Position numbers and translations under genes: made by a program. This document shows, piece after piece, positions 17,506 to 26,455 of a stretch of 64,000 nucleotides of DNA. The stretch spans positions 1-64,000 of the forward strand of contig NZ_WHNQ01000026.1 in NCBI RefSeq assembly GCF_009362785.1. Reading direction: 5' to 3'. The stretch comes from Paraburkholderia atlantica (GTDB lineage Bacteria; Pseudomonadota; Gammaproteobacteria; Burkholderiales; Burkholderiaceae). Positions within the stretch are counted from its first letter, which is position 1; the number at the start of each line of letters is the position of its first letter. Below the pieces are notes generated by a model. It was not told the DNA's origin and made no database searches. It saw nothing but the letters and a program-made list of their open reading frames with translations.

Positions 17506-18045
17506 ATGAACGAGACGGCAACGCTCGGCGGTGGATGTTTCTGGTGCCTCGAAGCGGTGTATCTGGACGTCGAGGGCGTCAATGCGGTCGAGTCGGGTTA
17601 TGCGGGCGGTCACACGCGCCGTCCGAGCTACGAGCAGGTCTGCGACGGCGACACCGGTCACGCGGAAGTGGTCAAGGTCGACTTCGATCCGGCGAAGATC
17701 AGCTATCGCGAGATTCTCGACATCTTCTTCGCGATCCACGATCCGACCCAGGTGAATCGGCAGGGCAACGACGTCGGCACGCAATACCGCTCGGTGATCT
17801 TCACGCATTCCGATGCGCAACGCGAAACCGCGCTGCAGGCGATTCGCGAGATCGGCGAACAGGGCATCTACGACGGCAAGATCGTGACCGAGGTGCTGCC
17901 GCTCGGCGACAACTACTGGCCCGCCGAGGCTTACCACCAGAACTATTTCGCGCAGCATCCGAATCAGGGCTACTGCTCGTTCGTGGTAGCGCCGAAGGTC
18001 GCGAAATTCCGCCAGAAGTTCGCGCATCGGATCAAGGCGGGCTAA
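17506..18045 (+). CDS. msrA: Peptide-methionine (S)-S-oxide reductase
   Basis: Repairs methionine-S-sulfoxide in proteins using thioredoxin. The 179-residue protein has the catalytic motif GCFWC with nucleophile Cys11, followed by the family blocks ESGYAGGH, YEQVCDGDTGHAEVV and DVGTQYRS. A longer upstream frame exists in the same phase, but it has no similarity to the family. The ATG at 17506 gives the standard length and has an upstream purine-rich site. It is a single gene converging with the DUF72 gene. Confidence 0.95.
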   Translation: MNETATLGGGCFWCLEAVYLDVEGVNAVESGYAGGHTRRPSYEQVCDGDTGHAEVVKVDFDPAKISYREILDIFFAIHDPTQVNRQGNDVGTQYRSVIFTHSDAQRETALQAIREIGEQGIYDGKIVTEVLPLGDNYWPAEAYHQNYFAQHPNQGYCSFVVAPKVAKFRQKFAHRIKAG

Positions 18046-18108
18046 CGGCGCGGCGCGAGGATCGGAGTCGGCGGCGGGCGGATACGCAAGGCCACCCGCT
18101 GCCGTTCG

Positions 18109-19458
18109 TTACTGCGGTTGCTGGGGCTGTGATTGCGCAACATCAGCGGCGGCGTCACCATCCCCGCGTCCCTGAGTGATGCGCACGCAGGCTTCGACAA
18201 TCTCTTCGGCCAGCTTCACGCAGCTGAGCGGCGCCGATCCTTCCGCCTTGTTGTTGACCGCGATCACCACCGGCTGACCGGCCAGCGCGTAGCGCGCGGC
18301 CAGCTCGGCGAGCGATGCGCGCGTCGCCGGATCTTCGTCGACGAGCCGGTTGAACGGCTCGTACTTCGCCTTCGCCTGTTCGTACCTGAAACCGCCGTGC
18401 AGGCTCCAGCGCACGATCAGCGGACCAGCCGGCTCGCCGTCGAGCAGCGCGAGCGCCGCGGCCTGACGCAGCGGATCGGGCATCCGCGCATGAATGCCGA
18501 CACAGTAGCGCACGCCCGCCGTCTTCAGCATCCGGATGAAGCGTGGCGTGAGCAGGCTCGCGTCGCGAATCTCGACCGCATAGCAACTGCCTTCGGGCAG
18601 CCTCGGCAGCGCGCCGAAAAACTCTCCCAGACGCTCGATGAACACCGCCGGCTGCGCGAGCATCTGATCCGGCAGCGGCGAGAACTGGAACACCAGCGCG
18701 CCGGCCTTAGCGCCGAGGCCTTCGACGCAGGGCGTGACGAAATCGTCGATCGCCATCTGTGCGTTCAGGAAGCACGGGTTCAGCGACACCGGCTCGCCGC
18801 GCTCGGCGCGCACGGTGGCGTCGGTGATCGTCATCGGCGCCTTCACGATGAAGCGGAAGTGCTCGGGCACCTGCTGCGCGTAGCGCAGGTATTCGGTGAC
18901 CGTCAGCGCCTGGTAGAACGAGCGGTCGATGCTGACCGTCTTCAGCAGCGGATGTGCGCCGTACGCGCTCAAGCCCTCGCGCGACAGTTTGCTGTTGCTG
19001 TAGTCGTCGCCGTAGACGATGCCGCTCCAGCCCGGGAACGACCATGTCGACGTGCCGAGGTGGATCTGCGGCGGCAATTGCGCCGCGAGCGCGAGCAGTT
19101 CGGGCGACGGCGGCGCGGCGAGCACGTCGCGGCCGCGGCGTTTCTTCGGGGCGTCGGCGCGGGCGGGTGCGGGGTCCGGTTCAAGACCCGGGCCATTGGG
19201 CGCGGCGTCGTCTTTGAACAGCGACGCGGCAGCGTTGGCTTTTGCGGTTTTCGGCGCACGCTTGCGCTGTGGCTGCGCGGCAGTGCTTGCGGCCGAATCG
19301 GCTTCGCTGGCGGACACAGCCGGTGTTTCTACCGCAGCCTCGACCGGCATTCCGAACAGATCGAACTGGTGCGTGGCGTCGTGGGCCGCATCGTCCGCGC
19401 TGCCGTCCTTGCCTTTCAACGGCTCTTCAGCGTCACTCGTCCTGCTGTGGTCCATCAA
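18109..19458 (-). CDS. DUF72 domain-containing protein (YecE-like) with a long N-terminal extension
   Basis: Protein of 449 residues. The DUF72 TIM-barrel-like domain starts around residue 130 at IHLGTSTWSFPGWSG and runs to about residue 425, including FRFIVKAP, FQFSPLPDQ and YAVEIRD-type blocks. About 120 N-terminal residues are low-complexity, rich in Ala, Pro, Lys and Asp. They include HQFDLFGMP, a short motif that might bind a partner such as the sliding clamp (QxxLF-like); that reading is speculative. The biochemical function of DUF72 is not established. Confidence 0.85.
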   Translation of the reverse strand: MMDHSRTSDAEEPLKGKDGSADDAAHDATHQFDLFGMPVEAAVETPAVSASEADSAASTAAQPQRKRAPKTAKANAAASLFKDDAAPNGPGLEPDPAPARADAPKKRRGRDVLAAPPSPELLALAAQLPPQIHLGTSTWSFPGWSGIVYGDDYSNSKLSREGLSAYGAHPLLKTVSIDRSFYQALTVTEYLRYAQQVPEHFRFIVKAPMTITDATVRAERGEPVSLNPCFLNAQMAIDDFVTPCVEGLGAKAGALVFQFSPLPDQMLAQPAVFIERLGEFFGALPRLPEGSCYAVEIRDASLLTPRFIRMLKTAGVRYCVGIHARMPDPLRQAAALALLDGEPAGPLIVRWSLHGGFRYEQAKAKYEPFNRLVDEDPATRASLAELAARYALAGQPVVIAVNNKAEGSAPLSCVKLAEEIVEACVRITQGRGDGDAAADVAQSQPQQPQ

Positions 19459-19539
19459 TGTCCGGCCTGCTGTTGATCGGATTTACGCCGCGGCGCGCGC
19501 TTCATGCACGCCGCCGCGGCGCAGCCGGTCACAGCCGGG

Positions 19540-20754
19540 TCACAGCGGTTTTTCGTACATGTAGCGGCGCGACCACGGCAGGGTTTTCGCGCTGCGGCCG
19601 GCTTTGCGGCACACCACCTGGAAGATCGACACGTCGTCGTTTTCGAACGCATACGCGCAGCCGGCCAGATACACCCGCCAGATGCGGAATTTTTCGTCGT
19701 CGACGAGCTTGCGCGCCTGATCCGCGTGGGCTTCGAAATTTTCCGCCCAGATGTCGAGCGTGTGCGCATAGTGACGGCGCAGGCTTTCGACGTCAATCGG
19801 TTCGAGTCCGCCGCGCTGCATCGATTCGAGCGCGAGGCTGATATGCGGCAGCTCGCCGTCCGGGAACACGTAGCGGTCGATGAACTCGCCGCCGCCGAGC
19901 GCGGTTTCGCCGCTATCGGCGTCGCTCGACGTGATGCCGTGGTTCATCGCGATGCCGTCGTCGGCGAGCAGATCGTGGATCTTCTGGAAATAGCCGGGCA
20001 GGTTCTTGCGGCCCACGTGCTCGAACATGCCGACGCTCGTGATGCGGTCGAACTGCCCCGGGATGTCGCGATAGTCCTGCAGGCGGATTTCGATCTGGTT
20101 CTCGAGGCCCGCCGCTTTGACGCGCGCGGTGGCGAGATCGAACTGGTTCTGCGACAGCGTGACGCCGACGCACTTCGCGCCGAACTTCTGCGCGGCGCGC
20201 AGCACGAGCGCACCCCAGCCGCAGCCGATGTCGAGCAGACGCTGGCCGGGCTGCAACTGGATTTTGGTCAGAATGTGATCGATTTTCTTCAGCTGCGCGG
20301 TCGCGAGGTCTTCGGTGCCGGTCTCGAAGTACGCGCACGAGTAGACCATGTTTTCGTCGAGCCATAGCTTGTAGAACTCGTTCGACACGTCGTAGTGATA
20401 CTGGATGGCTTTTTTATCCGACGTCTTCGAATGATTGAAGTAGCGCCGCACGCGCGCGAGCTTGCCGGCACTCGTCACGGTACTGCGCGCGAGCTGATAG
20501 CCGATATTGATGATGTCCGACAGCTTGCCCTCGATGTCGATCTTGCCTTTGACATAGGCTTCGCCAAGATTGTCGAGGCTCGGTTCGAGCAGATAGGGCA
20601 GCGCGGTTGCGCTCTTCACGTGTAGCGTGACCTGGGGCGCGGCGAACTGCCCGAAGTCGTGTTGCTGACCGTCCCACAGCACGAGGCGTGCGGGCAGGTT
20701 AGCTGTGGCTTTGACATCTTCAACCCACTGCGCCAGCTTTTTCTCCCAGAACAT
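19540..20754 (-). CDS. cfa: Cyclopropane-fatty-acyl-phospholipid synthase
   Basis: SAM-dependent enzyme of 404 residues that adds a methylene group to unsaturated fatty-acyl chains of membrane phospholipids, giving cyclopropane chains in stationary phase or acid stress. The N-terminal lipid-binding part (1-110) precedes the methyltransferase core with LLDIGCGWGAL at about 173-183. The conserved HYDVSNEFYKLWLD and MFEHVGRKN are present. It is about 20 residues longer than E. coli Cfa. A related SAM-dependent mycolate/CFA-type methyltransferase is the alternative. Confidence 0.88.
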   Translation of the reverse strand: MFWEKKLAQWVEDVKATANLPARLVLWDGQQHDFGQFAAPQVTLHVKSATALPYLLEPSLDNLGEAYVKGKIDIEGKLSDIINIGYQLARSTVTSAGKLARVRRYFNHSKTSDKKAIQYHYDVSNEFYKLWLDENMVYSCAYFETGTEDLATAQLKKIDHILTKIQLQPGQRLLDIGCGWGALVLRAAQKFGAKCVGVTLSQNQFDLATARVKAAGLENQIEIRLQDYRDIPGQFDRITSVGMFEHVGRKNLPGYFQKIHDLLADDGIAMNHGITSSDADSGETALGGGEFIDRYVFPDGELPHISLALESMQRGGLEPIDVESLRRHYAHTLDIWAENFEAHADQARKLVDDEKFRIWRVYLAGCAYAFENDDVSIFQVVCRKAGRSAKTLPWSRRYMYEKPL

Positions 20755-20903
20755 GTGATCTCTCCGTGTTCGTTGATTTAAAGCAAAGCTATGTGGATCG
20801 CGACAGCGTGCGGCGCATTCCGCGGGCCGCGCAACGCAATCCCGCCGACGCGCGCCGCTACGATGGCGGCACGGCCGGCGTCATTCGTCCCATCATCGTC
20901 CGG

Positions 20904-21545
20904 TCAGGGTTGCAGGCGTGCGATCAGCCAGTTCGCGTTTTCTTCCGCGCGCGTATAAAGCAGACGATCGTGCAGCCGCGATGGCCGCCCCTGCCAGAAT
21001 TCGATCGCGTCGGGCACCAGACGGTAGCCACCCCAGTGCGGCGGACGCGGAGGATTTTCGCCGTATTGCAGGCTGATTTCGCGTTCGCGTACTTCGAGCT
21101 GCGAGCGGCTTTCAATTACCTGACTCTGATTCGATGCCCATGCGCCGATCCGCGAGCCGAGCGGACGCGATGCGAAATACGCGTCACTTTCTGCCTCGCT
21201 CGTTTTGACGACGCGGCCCTCGATGCGCACCTGGCGTTCGAGCTCGATCCAGTGAAACAGCAGGCTCGCGTAGGGGTTCGCGCTCAGTTCGCGGCCCTTG
21301 CGGCTTTCGTAGTTGGTGAAGAACACGAAACCACGCTCGTCGACGCCCTTGATGAGCACGATGCGTGCCGAAGGCCGACCGCGTGCGTCGACCGTGGCAA
21401 GCGTCATTGCATTCGGCTCAGGCAGCTTGGCGTCGATCGCCTGCTGGAACCACGTGTCGAATTGGCGGAACGGATCGTGGTTGACGTCGGCAACGTCCAG
21501 TGAGCCCAGCGAGTAGTTTTTTCGAAGCTCGGCGAGTGAGATCAT
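20904..21545 (-). CDS. pdxH: Pyridoxamine 5'-phosphate oxidase
   Basis: FMN-dependent oxidase of 213 residues that makes pyridoxal 5'-phosphate from pyridoxine or pyridoxamine phosphate. Family blocks visible include RPSARIVLIKGVDERGFVFFTNYESRKG (about residues 56-83), RVEG-like VRIEGRV, and the C-terminal FWQGRPSRLHDR that contacts substrate. The tcdA gene is divergent upstream and cfa lies downstream with a 150-base gap, so pdxH is probably transcribed alone. Confidence 0.95.
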   Translation of the reverse strand: MISLAELRKNYSLGSLDVADVNHDPFRQFDTWFQQAIDAKLPEPNAMTLATVDARGRPSARIVLIKGVDERGFVFFTNYESRKGRELSANPYASLLFHWIELERQVRIEGRVVKTSEAESDAYFASRPLGSRIGAWASNQSQVIESRSQLEVREREISLQYGENPPRPPHWGGYRLVPDAIEFWQGRPSRLHDRLLYTRAEENANWLIARLQP

Positions 21546-21794
21546 GTTCTTATGCGAACGCTACAGTGGGCCAAGTATAGCCAAGGCGCCAGGTTTTTGC
21601 GCGCGAGCGGATCAACGTATGGCGGGCGCGTATGGCGAGCGCCAGGCCTGCAACGTTGCGTCGCTGCTCGTGGTCCTACGCGGCTGCTTTCACGTGTTCA
21701 GGCAAAATACGGGCTGCGCGCTTGATTGGCCAAAGCGAATAGCCAATGCGCCGCCGCCTACTACGTTCCGCCTGTGTTTTCGAGCCCTGCCATC

Positions 21795-22652
21795 ATGTCC
21801 AGCACCACCGCGCAATCCGATCTTACTACCAGCCTCGACGCGAACGAAACCGCCGACCGCGCGCGCCGGTTCGGCGGCATCGCCCGTCTGTATGGCACGC
21901 CCGCGCTCGCCGCGTTCGAGGGTGCGCACGTCGCGGTGATCGGCATCGGCGGGGTGGGGTCGTGGGTCGCGGAGGCGCTTGCGCGCAGCGCGCTCGGCAC
22001 GCTGACGCTGATCGATCTCGACAACGTCGCGGAGAGCAACACTAACCGGCAGATTCACGCACTCGACGGCAACTACGGAAAACCGAAGGTCGAAGCGATG
22101 GCCGAGCGCATCACGGCGATCAATCCGTACTGCGACGTGCGGCTGATCGAAGACTTCGTCGAGCCGGACAATTTCGCAGCGACGCTCGGCGGCGGCTTCG
22201 ACTATGTGATCGACGCGATCGACAGCGTGCGCACGAAGACCGCGCTGATCGCGTGGTGTGTCGAGCGCAAGCAGCCGCTGATCACGGTCGGCGGCGCGGG
22301 CGGTCAGCTCGACCCGACGCGCATCCGCATCGACGATCTGGCGCTGACGATCCAGGACCCGCTGCTGTCGAAGGTGCGCGGACAGTTGCGCAAGCAGCAT
22401 GGCTTTCCGCGCGGGCCGAAAGCGAAGTTCAAGGTGAGTGCCGTGTATTCCGACGAGCCGCTGATCTATCCGGAAGCGGCCGTCTGCGATATCGACGAAG
22501 AAGCCGAGCACGTGAGCACGTCGCCCGGACGTACGGGGCCGGTCGGGTTGAACTGCGCGGGGTTTGGGTCCAGCGTATGCGTGACCGCGAGCTTTGGTTT
22601 TGCGGCTGCGGCGTATGTGTTGCGGGAGCTGGCGAAGAAGGCGGCGGTTTAG
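21795..22652 (+). CDS. tcdA: tRNA threonylcarbamoyladenosine dehydratase
   Basis: E1-like ThiF-family enzyme of 285 residues that uses ATP to dehydrate t6A37 of tRNA to its cyclic form ct6A. The nucleotide-binding motif GIGGVGSW (about residues 54-61) and the later DAIDSVRTK block are typical of TcdA/CsdL. The start at 21795 is chosen because the domain begins soon after (RFGGIARLYG), while the longer upstream frame lacks family similarity. The t6A-pathway gene tsaE is also in this window (28057-28653) but in a different operon. Confidence 0.92.
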   Translation: MSSTTAQSDLTTSLDANETADRARRFGGIARLYGTPALAAFEGAHVAVIGIGGVGSWVAEALARSALGTLTLIDLDNVAESNTNRQIHALDGNYGKPKVEAMAERITAINPYCDVRLIEDFVEPDNFAATLGGGFDYVIDAIDSVRTKTALIAWCVERKQPLITVGGAGGQLDPTRIRIDDLALTIQDPLLSKVRGQLRKQHGFPRGPKAKFKVSAVYSDEPLIYPEAAVCDIDEEAEHVSTSPGRTGPVGLNCAGFGSSVCVTASFGFAAAAYVLRELAKKAAV

Positions 22653-22720
22653 GTGGCAGCCTGGGCGGCGGTGTCAGCCGCTCTGACCCCGGCTGCCATT
22701 GGGCGGAACATCACAAACGA

Positions 22721-23569
22721 TCAATACAACGACGCACTCAGCTTGCGCCGCCACTGCGCCACCAACTCGGGCTGATGCGCGGCCAGATCGAACACGGACA
22801 ACATCGTCTTGCGGCCGATATCGTCGCGGAACGCGCGGTCGCGCTGCACGATCGCGAGCAAATGTTCGAGCGCCTGCGCGTATTTGCGCCGCGCGATAAA
22901 CGCATTCGCGAGATCAAAGCGTGCTTCGAGATCGTCGGGATTGCCCGCGACGCGTGCTTCCAGCGCATCGGTGGGCGGCAGGTCCGCGGCGGCGTCCACC
23001 GCGTCGAGCCGCGTCTTGATCGCGTTGAAACGGGCGTCGATGCCTTGCGTGGTTTTCGGCGACAGCAGATCGACTTCGCTGCGCGCCTCGTCGATGCGGT
23101 TGTCTTCGAGCAGCAACTCGATGCGGTCCATGCGCGCGTCGTCGAAGCCCGGGTCGTACGCCAGCGCCGCTTGCAGCAGGTCGTAGGCGTCGTCGCGGCG
23201 ACCTTCGGCGAGCGCGGTCTGCGCTTCGATGCGCGCGGCTGGCGCGCCCTGCGGCACGAGCCGGTCGAGGAACTCGCGCAGCTGTCCTTCCGTCAGCACG
23301 CCGATGAACTGATCGACGGCCTGGCCGTCGGCGAATGCGATCACGTGCGGAATGCTGCGCACCTGGAAGTGCGCGGCCAGCTCGTGGTTCTCGTCCACGT
23401 TGACCTTCACGAGCTTCCATTTGCCGGCGGCTTCGGCTTCGAGCTTTTCGAGCATCGGGCCGAGACTCTTGCAGGGGCCGCACCACGGCGCCCAGAAATC
23501 GACCAGCACGGGGGCCAGCATCGACGCCTTGATGACGTCCTGTTCGAAAGTGGCCAGAGTGGTGTCCAT
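22721..23569 (-). CDS. Thioredoxin-domain co-chaperone, YbbN/CnoX family
   Basis: Protein of 282 residues: an N-terminal thioredoxin fold (1-110) with active site WCGPC (Cys30, Cys33), then a TPR-like helical region (about 115-280) typical of YbbN. E. coli YbbN has an altered active site, whereas this one keeps both cysteines, so it may reduce disulfides as well as hold clients. The start MDTTLATFEQDV is well placed for the domain. It converges with tcdA and follows the pirin gene on the same strand with a 90-base gap. Confidence 0.9.
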   Translation of the reverse strand: MDTTLATFEQDVIKASMLAPVLVDFWAPWCGPCKSLGPMLEKLEAEAAGKWKLVKVNVDENHELAAHFQVRSIPHVIAFADGQAVDQFIGVLTEGQLREFLDRLVPQGAPAARIEAQTALAEGRRDDAYDLLQAALAYDPGFDDARMDRIELLLEDNRIDEARSEVDLLSPKTTQGIDARFNAIKTRLDAVDAAADLPPTDALEARVAGNPDDLEARFDLANAFIARRKYAQALEHLLAIVQRDRAFRDDIGRKTMLSVFDLAAHQPELVAQWRRKLSASLY

Positions 23570-23659
23570 TGCGTCCTCGTCGATAGAAACGGATTGTGGC
23601 TAGGTGGGGCCGAATCGTGCGAATTCAATGCGGTGATTCGCGCGCGGCCCCTCGCGCCG

Positions 23660-24535
23660 TCACTTGCGCTGCGGCAGCGGAATCCATTCGGTTTCGCCGG
23701 GCACGTGGCCCATTTCCTGATTCGTCCACGCGAGCTTCGCGGCTTCGATCTTCTCGCGCGAGCTCGCGACGAAATTCCATTCGATGAAGCGCTCGCCGTC
23801 GAGCTTCTCGCCGCCGAGCAGCATCACGCGCGCGCCGTGGGTGCTCGCGAGCGTCACGGTTTCGTCGAGCGCGAGCACGGCCATCTCGCCGGCTTCGAGC
23901 GTGGTGCCGTCGATCTCCAGATCGCCTTCCACCAGATATACACCACGCTCCTCGTGCTCTGGTTCGAGCGCGAACGCGCTGCCCGGCGTGAAGTCGGCGG
24001 CGACGTACAGCGTGCCGGAGAACGTCGCGACCGGCGACACCGCGCCGAACGCGGTGCCCGCGATCACGCGCAGCGTCACGCCATTGCGCTCGACGACCGG
24101 CAAGGTCGCCGCCGCATGATGCGCGAACGACGGCTCGGCGTCTTCATCGGCGAGCGGCAGTGCGACCCAGGTCTGGATGCCGTGAATCCGCTGGCCGCGC
24201 GCGCGGTCTTCGGCCGGCGTGCGCTCCGAATGGACGATGCCGCGCCCGGCCGTCATCCAGTTGACGTCGCCGGGGACGATCTTCTGCTCGGAGCCGAGGC
24301 TGTCGCGATGCATGATCGCGCCGTCGAACAGATAGGTGACGGTCGCGAGGCCGATATGCGGATGGGGGCGCACGTCGAGGCCGGTGCCGGGTTCGAGGGT
24401 TGCGGGGCCCATGTGGTCGAAGAAGATGAACGGGCCGACGAGGCGGGCCGCCATCGCCGGCAGCACGCGCCGCACGGCCAGATTGCCGATGTCGCGTACG
24501 TGCGGTTTGAGGACGGCTTTAATCGAGGAAGTCAT
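23660..24535 (-). CDS. Pirin family protein
   Basis: Bicupin protein of 291 residues. The N-terminal cupin carries the metal-binding histidines in RPHPHIGLATVTYLFDG, with the second histidine set in HRDSLGSEQ and HSER. The C-terminal cupin covers about residues 170-285. Bacterial pirins bind iron or another metal, and some have quercetin 2,3-dioxygenase activity; no substrate can be inferred here. It precedes the YbbN-type thioredoxin gene, and the eamA gene is divergent. Confidence 0.9.
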   Translation of the reverse strand: MTSSIKAVLKPHVRDIGNLAVRRVLPAMAARLVGPFIFFDHMGPATLEPGTGLDVRPHPHIGLATVTYLFDGAIMHRDSLGSEQKIVPGDVNWMTAGRGIVHSERTPAEDRARGQRIHGIQTWVALPLADEDAEPSFAHHAAATLPVVERNGVTLRVIAGTAFGAVSPVATFSGTLYVAADFTPGSAFALEPEHEERGVYLVEGDLEIDGTTLEAGEMAVLALDETVTLASTHGARVMLLGGEKLDGERFIEWNFVASSREKIEAAKLAWTNQEMGHVPGETEWIPLPQRK

Positions 24536-24702
24536 GAGCAGGCTCGACGGTAAAGTGGAAGGAGAAGGCTCGAGTGGTCGATTCTACTGCGCGTCGCGCG
24601 CGTCCGACGGCGACGGTGCACGCTCGCCATCCGCGGGCGCGATGAACCGGGATCGCAGCCTCGGCTACACTGCCGGATCGAACCATTTCATTGGAGACCT
24701 GG

Positions 24703-25584
24703 ATGTCGCCCAGGGACTTGCTGATCGCGCTGGTCGTCGTGGTCGCGTGGGGCGTCAATTTCGTCGTGATCAAGGTCGGCCTGCATGGCGTGCCGCCGAT
24801 GCTGCTCGGCGCGCTGCGCTTTGCGCTCGCCGCGGTGCCGGCGGTGTTTTTCGTCAAGCGGCCGCAGATGCCGTGGCGGTGGCTGTTCGCCTACGGCGCG
24901 ACGATCTCGTTCGGGCAATTCGCGTTCCTGTTCTCGGCGATGTACGTAGGCATGCCCGCGGGGCTGGCATCCCTGGTGCTGCAGGCGCAGGCGTTTTTCA
25001 CGCTGATCTTCGCGGCGCTGTTTCTGCACGAGCGCTTCCGTTTGCCGAACGTCGCCGGTCTGCTGATCGCCGCGGCGGGGCTCGCGGTGATCGGCCTGCA
25101 GGGCGGCCACACGATGTCGCTCGTCGGTTTCCTGCTGACGCTGTGCGCCGCGTGCATGTGGGCGCTTGGCAATATCGTCACGAAGAAGGTCGGCAAGGTC
25201 GATCTGGTCGGACTCGTCGTGTGGGGCAGCCTGATTCCGCCGCTGCCGTTTTTCGCGGCGTCGTTCGTGTTCGAGGGGCCGCGCGAGATCGCCGCCGCGC
25301 TGACCGGTATCAGCGCGCTGTCGATCTTCGCGATCGTCTATCTGGCGTTTATCGCGACGTTGGTCGGCTATGGCTTGTGGAGCCGTCTGCTGTCGCGCTA
25401 TCCGGCGAGCCAGGTCGCGCCGTTCTCGCTGCTGGTGCCGATCGTCGGACTCGCGTCGGCGTCGCTGCTGCTCGGCGAGCAATTGTCGGCGATGCAGGTG
25501 GCGGGCGCATTGCTCGTGATGGCGGGGCTCGCGGTCAACGTGTTCGGCGGCTGGGTCGTGCAGCGCTTGATGCCGGCGCGCTGA
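24703..25584 (+). CDS. eamA: EamA/DMT-family transporter (cysteine/O-acetylserine exporter-like)
   Basis: Inner-membrane protein of 293 residues with ten predicted helices in two EamA repeats (about 5-140 and 150-285). The first helix is LLIALVVVVAWGVNFVVIKVG, and family blocks include MLLGALRFALAAVPAVFFV and LGERLS-like LLGEQLS. The ATG at 24703 is supported by GGAGA at 24693-24697. It resembles E. coli EamA (YdeD), an exporter of cysteine and O-acetylserine; the substrate here is inferred. A strong terminator at 25639-25677 closes the unit. Confidence 0.82.
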   Translation: MSPRDLLIALVVVVAWGVNFVVIKVGLHGVPPMLLGALRFALAAVPAVFFVKRPQMPWRWLFAYGATISFGQFAFLFSAMYVGMPAGLASLVLQAQAFFTLIFAALFLHERFRLPNVAGLLIAAAGLAVIGLQGGHTMSLVGFLLTLCAACMWALGNIVTKKVGKVDLVGLVVWGSLIPPLPFFAASFVFEGPREIAAALTGISALSIFAIVYLAFIATLVGYGLWSRLLSRYPASQVAPFSLLVPIVGLASASLLLGEQLSAMQVAGALLVMAGLAVNVFGGWVVQRLMPAR

Positions 25585-25638
25585 GCAACCGTCGCGCCAC
25601 GCGTTGCGGGCGTGAATAAAAAAACGGCCGTGAGGTCT

Positions 25639-25677
25639 AATGCCGTTCGGTCAAGTGACTGAACGGCATTTCGTTTT
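25639..25677 (+). terminator. Rho-independent terminator of eamA
   Basis: Stem-loop whose arms AATGCCGTTC and GAACGGCATT pair perfectly and extend inward, followed by TTCGTTTTTT. It lies 55 bases after the eamA stop in the right orientation for that gene. The hairpin overlaps the first codons of a possible remnant frame that begins at 25640. Confidence 0.8.
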
Positions 25678-26284
25678 TTGGCGCAAAGTAGTTGTAAACG
25701 GGGACCTTCAGTACGAAATGGCCTAGGCGGACGTGACGCGCTCGTACGGCAAACTGCCAGCATTGCTCAAGCCCTTGAATGCGCGGCTCGAGCAACTTCC
25801 CAATGAAAACCGAGCCGGGAGCACCTGCGCTCGGACCGTCAAATCGAGACCATTCCGCTATGCCGTTCGTGATAGTGATGAATTGTCCGATATTTTCGAA
25901 ATTTCTCTTGGCGAAAAGAGTGACGATAGCTCGCGGCTTGGACTCTATAACGCGATTGCGGAACTCGTCTCCGAAGTCGCCCTCATCTACGAGGCGTTGT
26001 ACGTGACGTTTGGGCCTCGAGCCTATCAAGATCAACAGGTCTTTGACAATCGTTTAGGCGTTAGCTGGATGCTCTACCTTCCGCACGCTCTCACACCGGC
26101 CCAGGTGCCAGAAGCGCGCGCCCTTATCCCTGTCATGCGCGAAGACAAGCAGCAAGGCACGATCATTGTCAGCGTGACGGATGACGTCTTCGATGTGAAC
26201 AACCGCGACCACGTCAAGGCGGCTAACGATATCGAAATTCGTCTGGCAGACCAGGATTTGTTGCCACGATTCGTTGACCTTTAA
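25640..26284 (+). pseudogene. Degraded Imm52-like immunity gene
   Basis: The open stretch 25733-26284 (GTG start) codes 183 residues. From about residue 60 it resembles Imm52-type immunity proteins, ending VSWMLYLPHALTPAQVPEARALIPV, GTIIVSVTDDVF and ADQDLLPRFVDL. The N-terminal part looks broken. The same frame upstream has a possible start at 25640 (FVFWRKVVVNGDLQYEM) and then a TAG at 25724-25726. Between about 25800 and 25885 a different plus-strand frame gives the more family-like MKTEPGAPALGPSN, suggesting compensating frameshifts. No toxin lies next to it, so it may be an orphan relic. The family call is from memory of the C-terminal pattern. Confidence 0.5.
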
Positions 26285-26455
26285 GCTTTGATCGTTGCCC
26301 GCTTCTGCGGGGCTTCTCCATGCGAAAAAGGCCCGCCCGGATCTTCGTCAGACGGTCGACTCGGCGCCATCTCAGGCTTCAGGCGGCGAGAACCGGCACT
26401 TCATCATTCCAGCCAACGCCAATACGTGCTGGGAAGTGGTGAGTGAATGCCGACC

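Noticed and set aside
22253..24553. 766-codon plus-strand frame across tcdA, the YbbN gene and the pirin gene
   Set aside because: It is antisense to two clear genes and out of frame with tcdA; composition typical of shadow frames.
25637..26035. 132-codon minus-strand frame opposite the Imm52-like relic
   Set aside because: No domain recognised, while the plus strand has a continuous Imm52-like C-terminus; also overlaps the eamA terminator.
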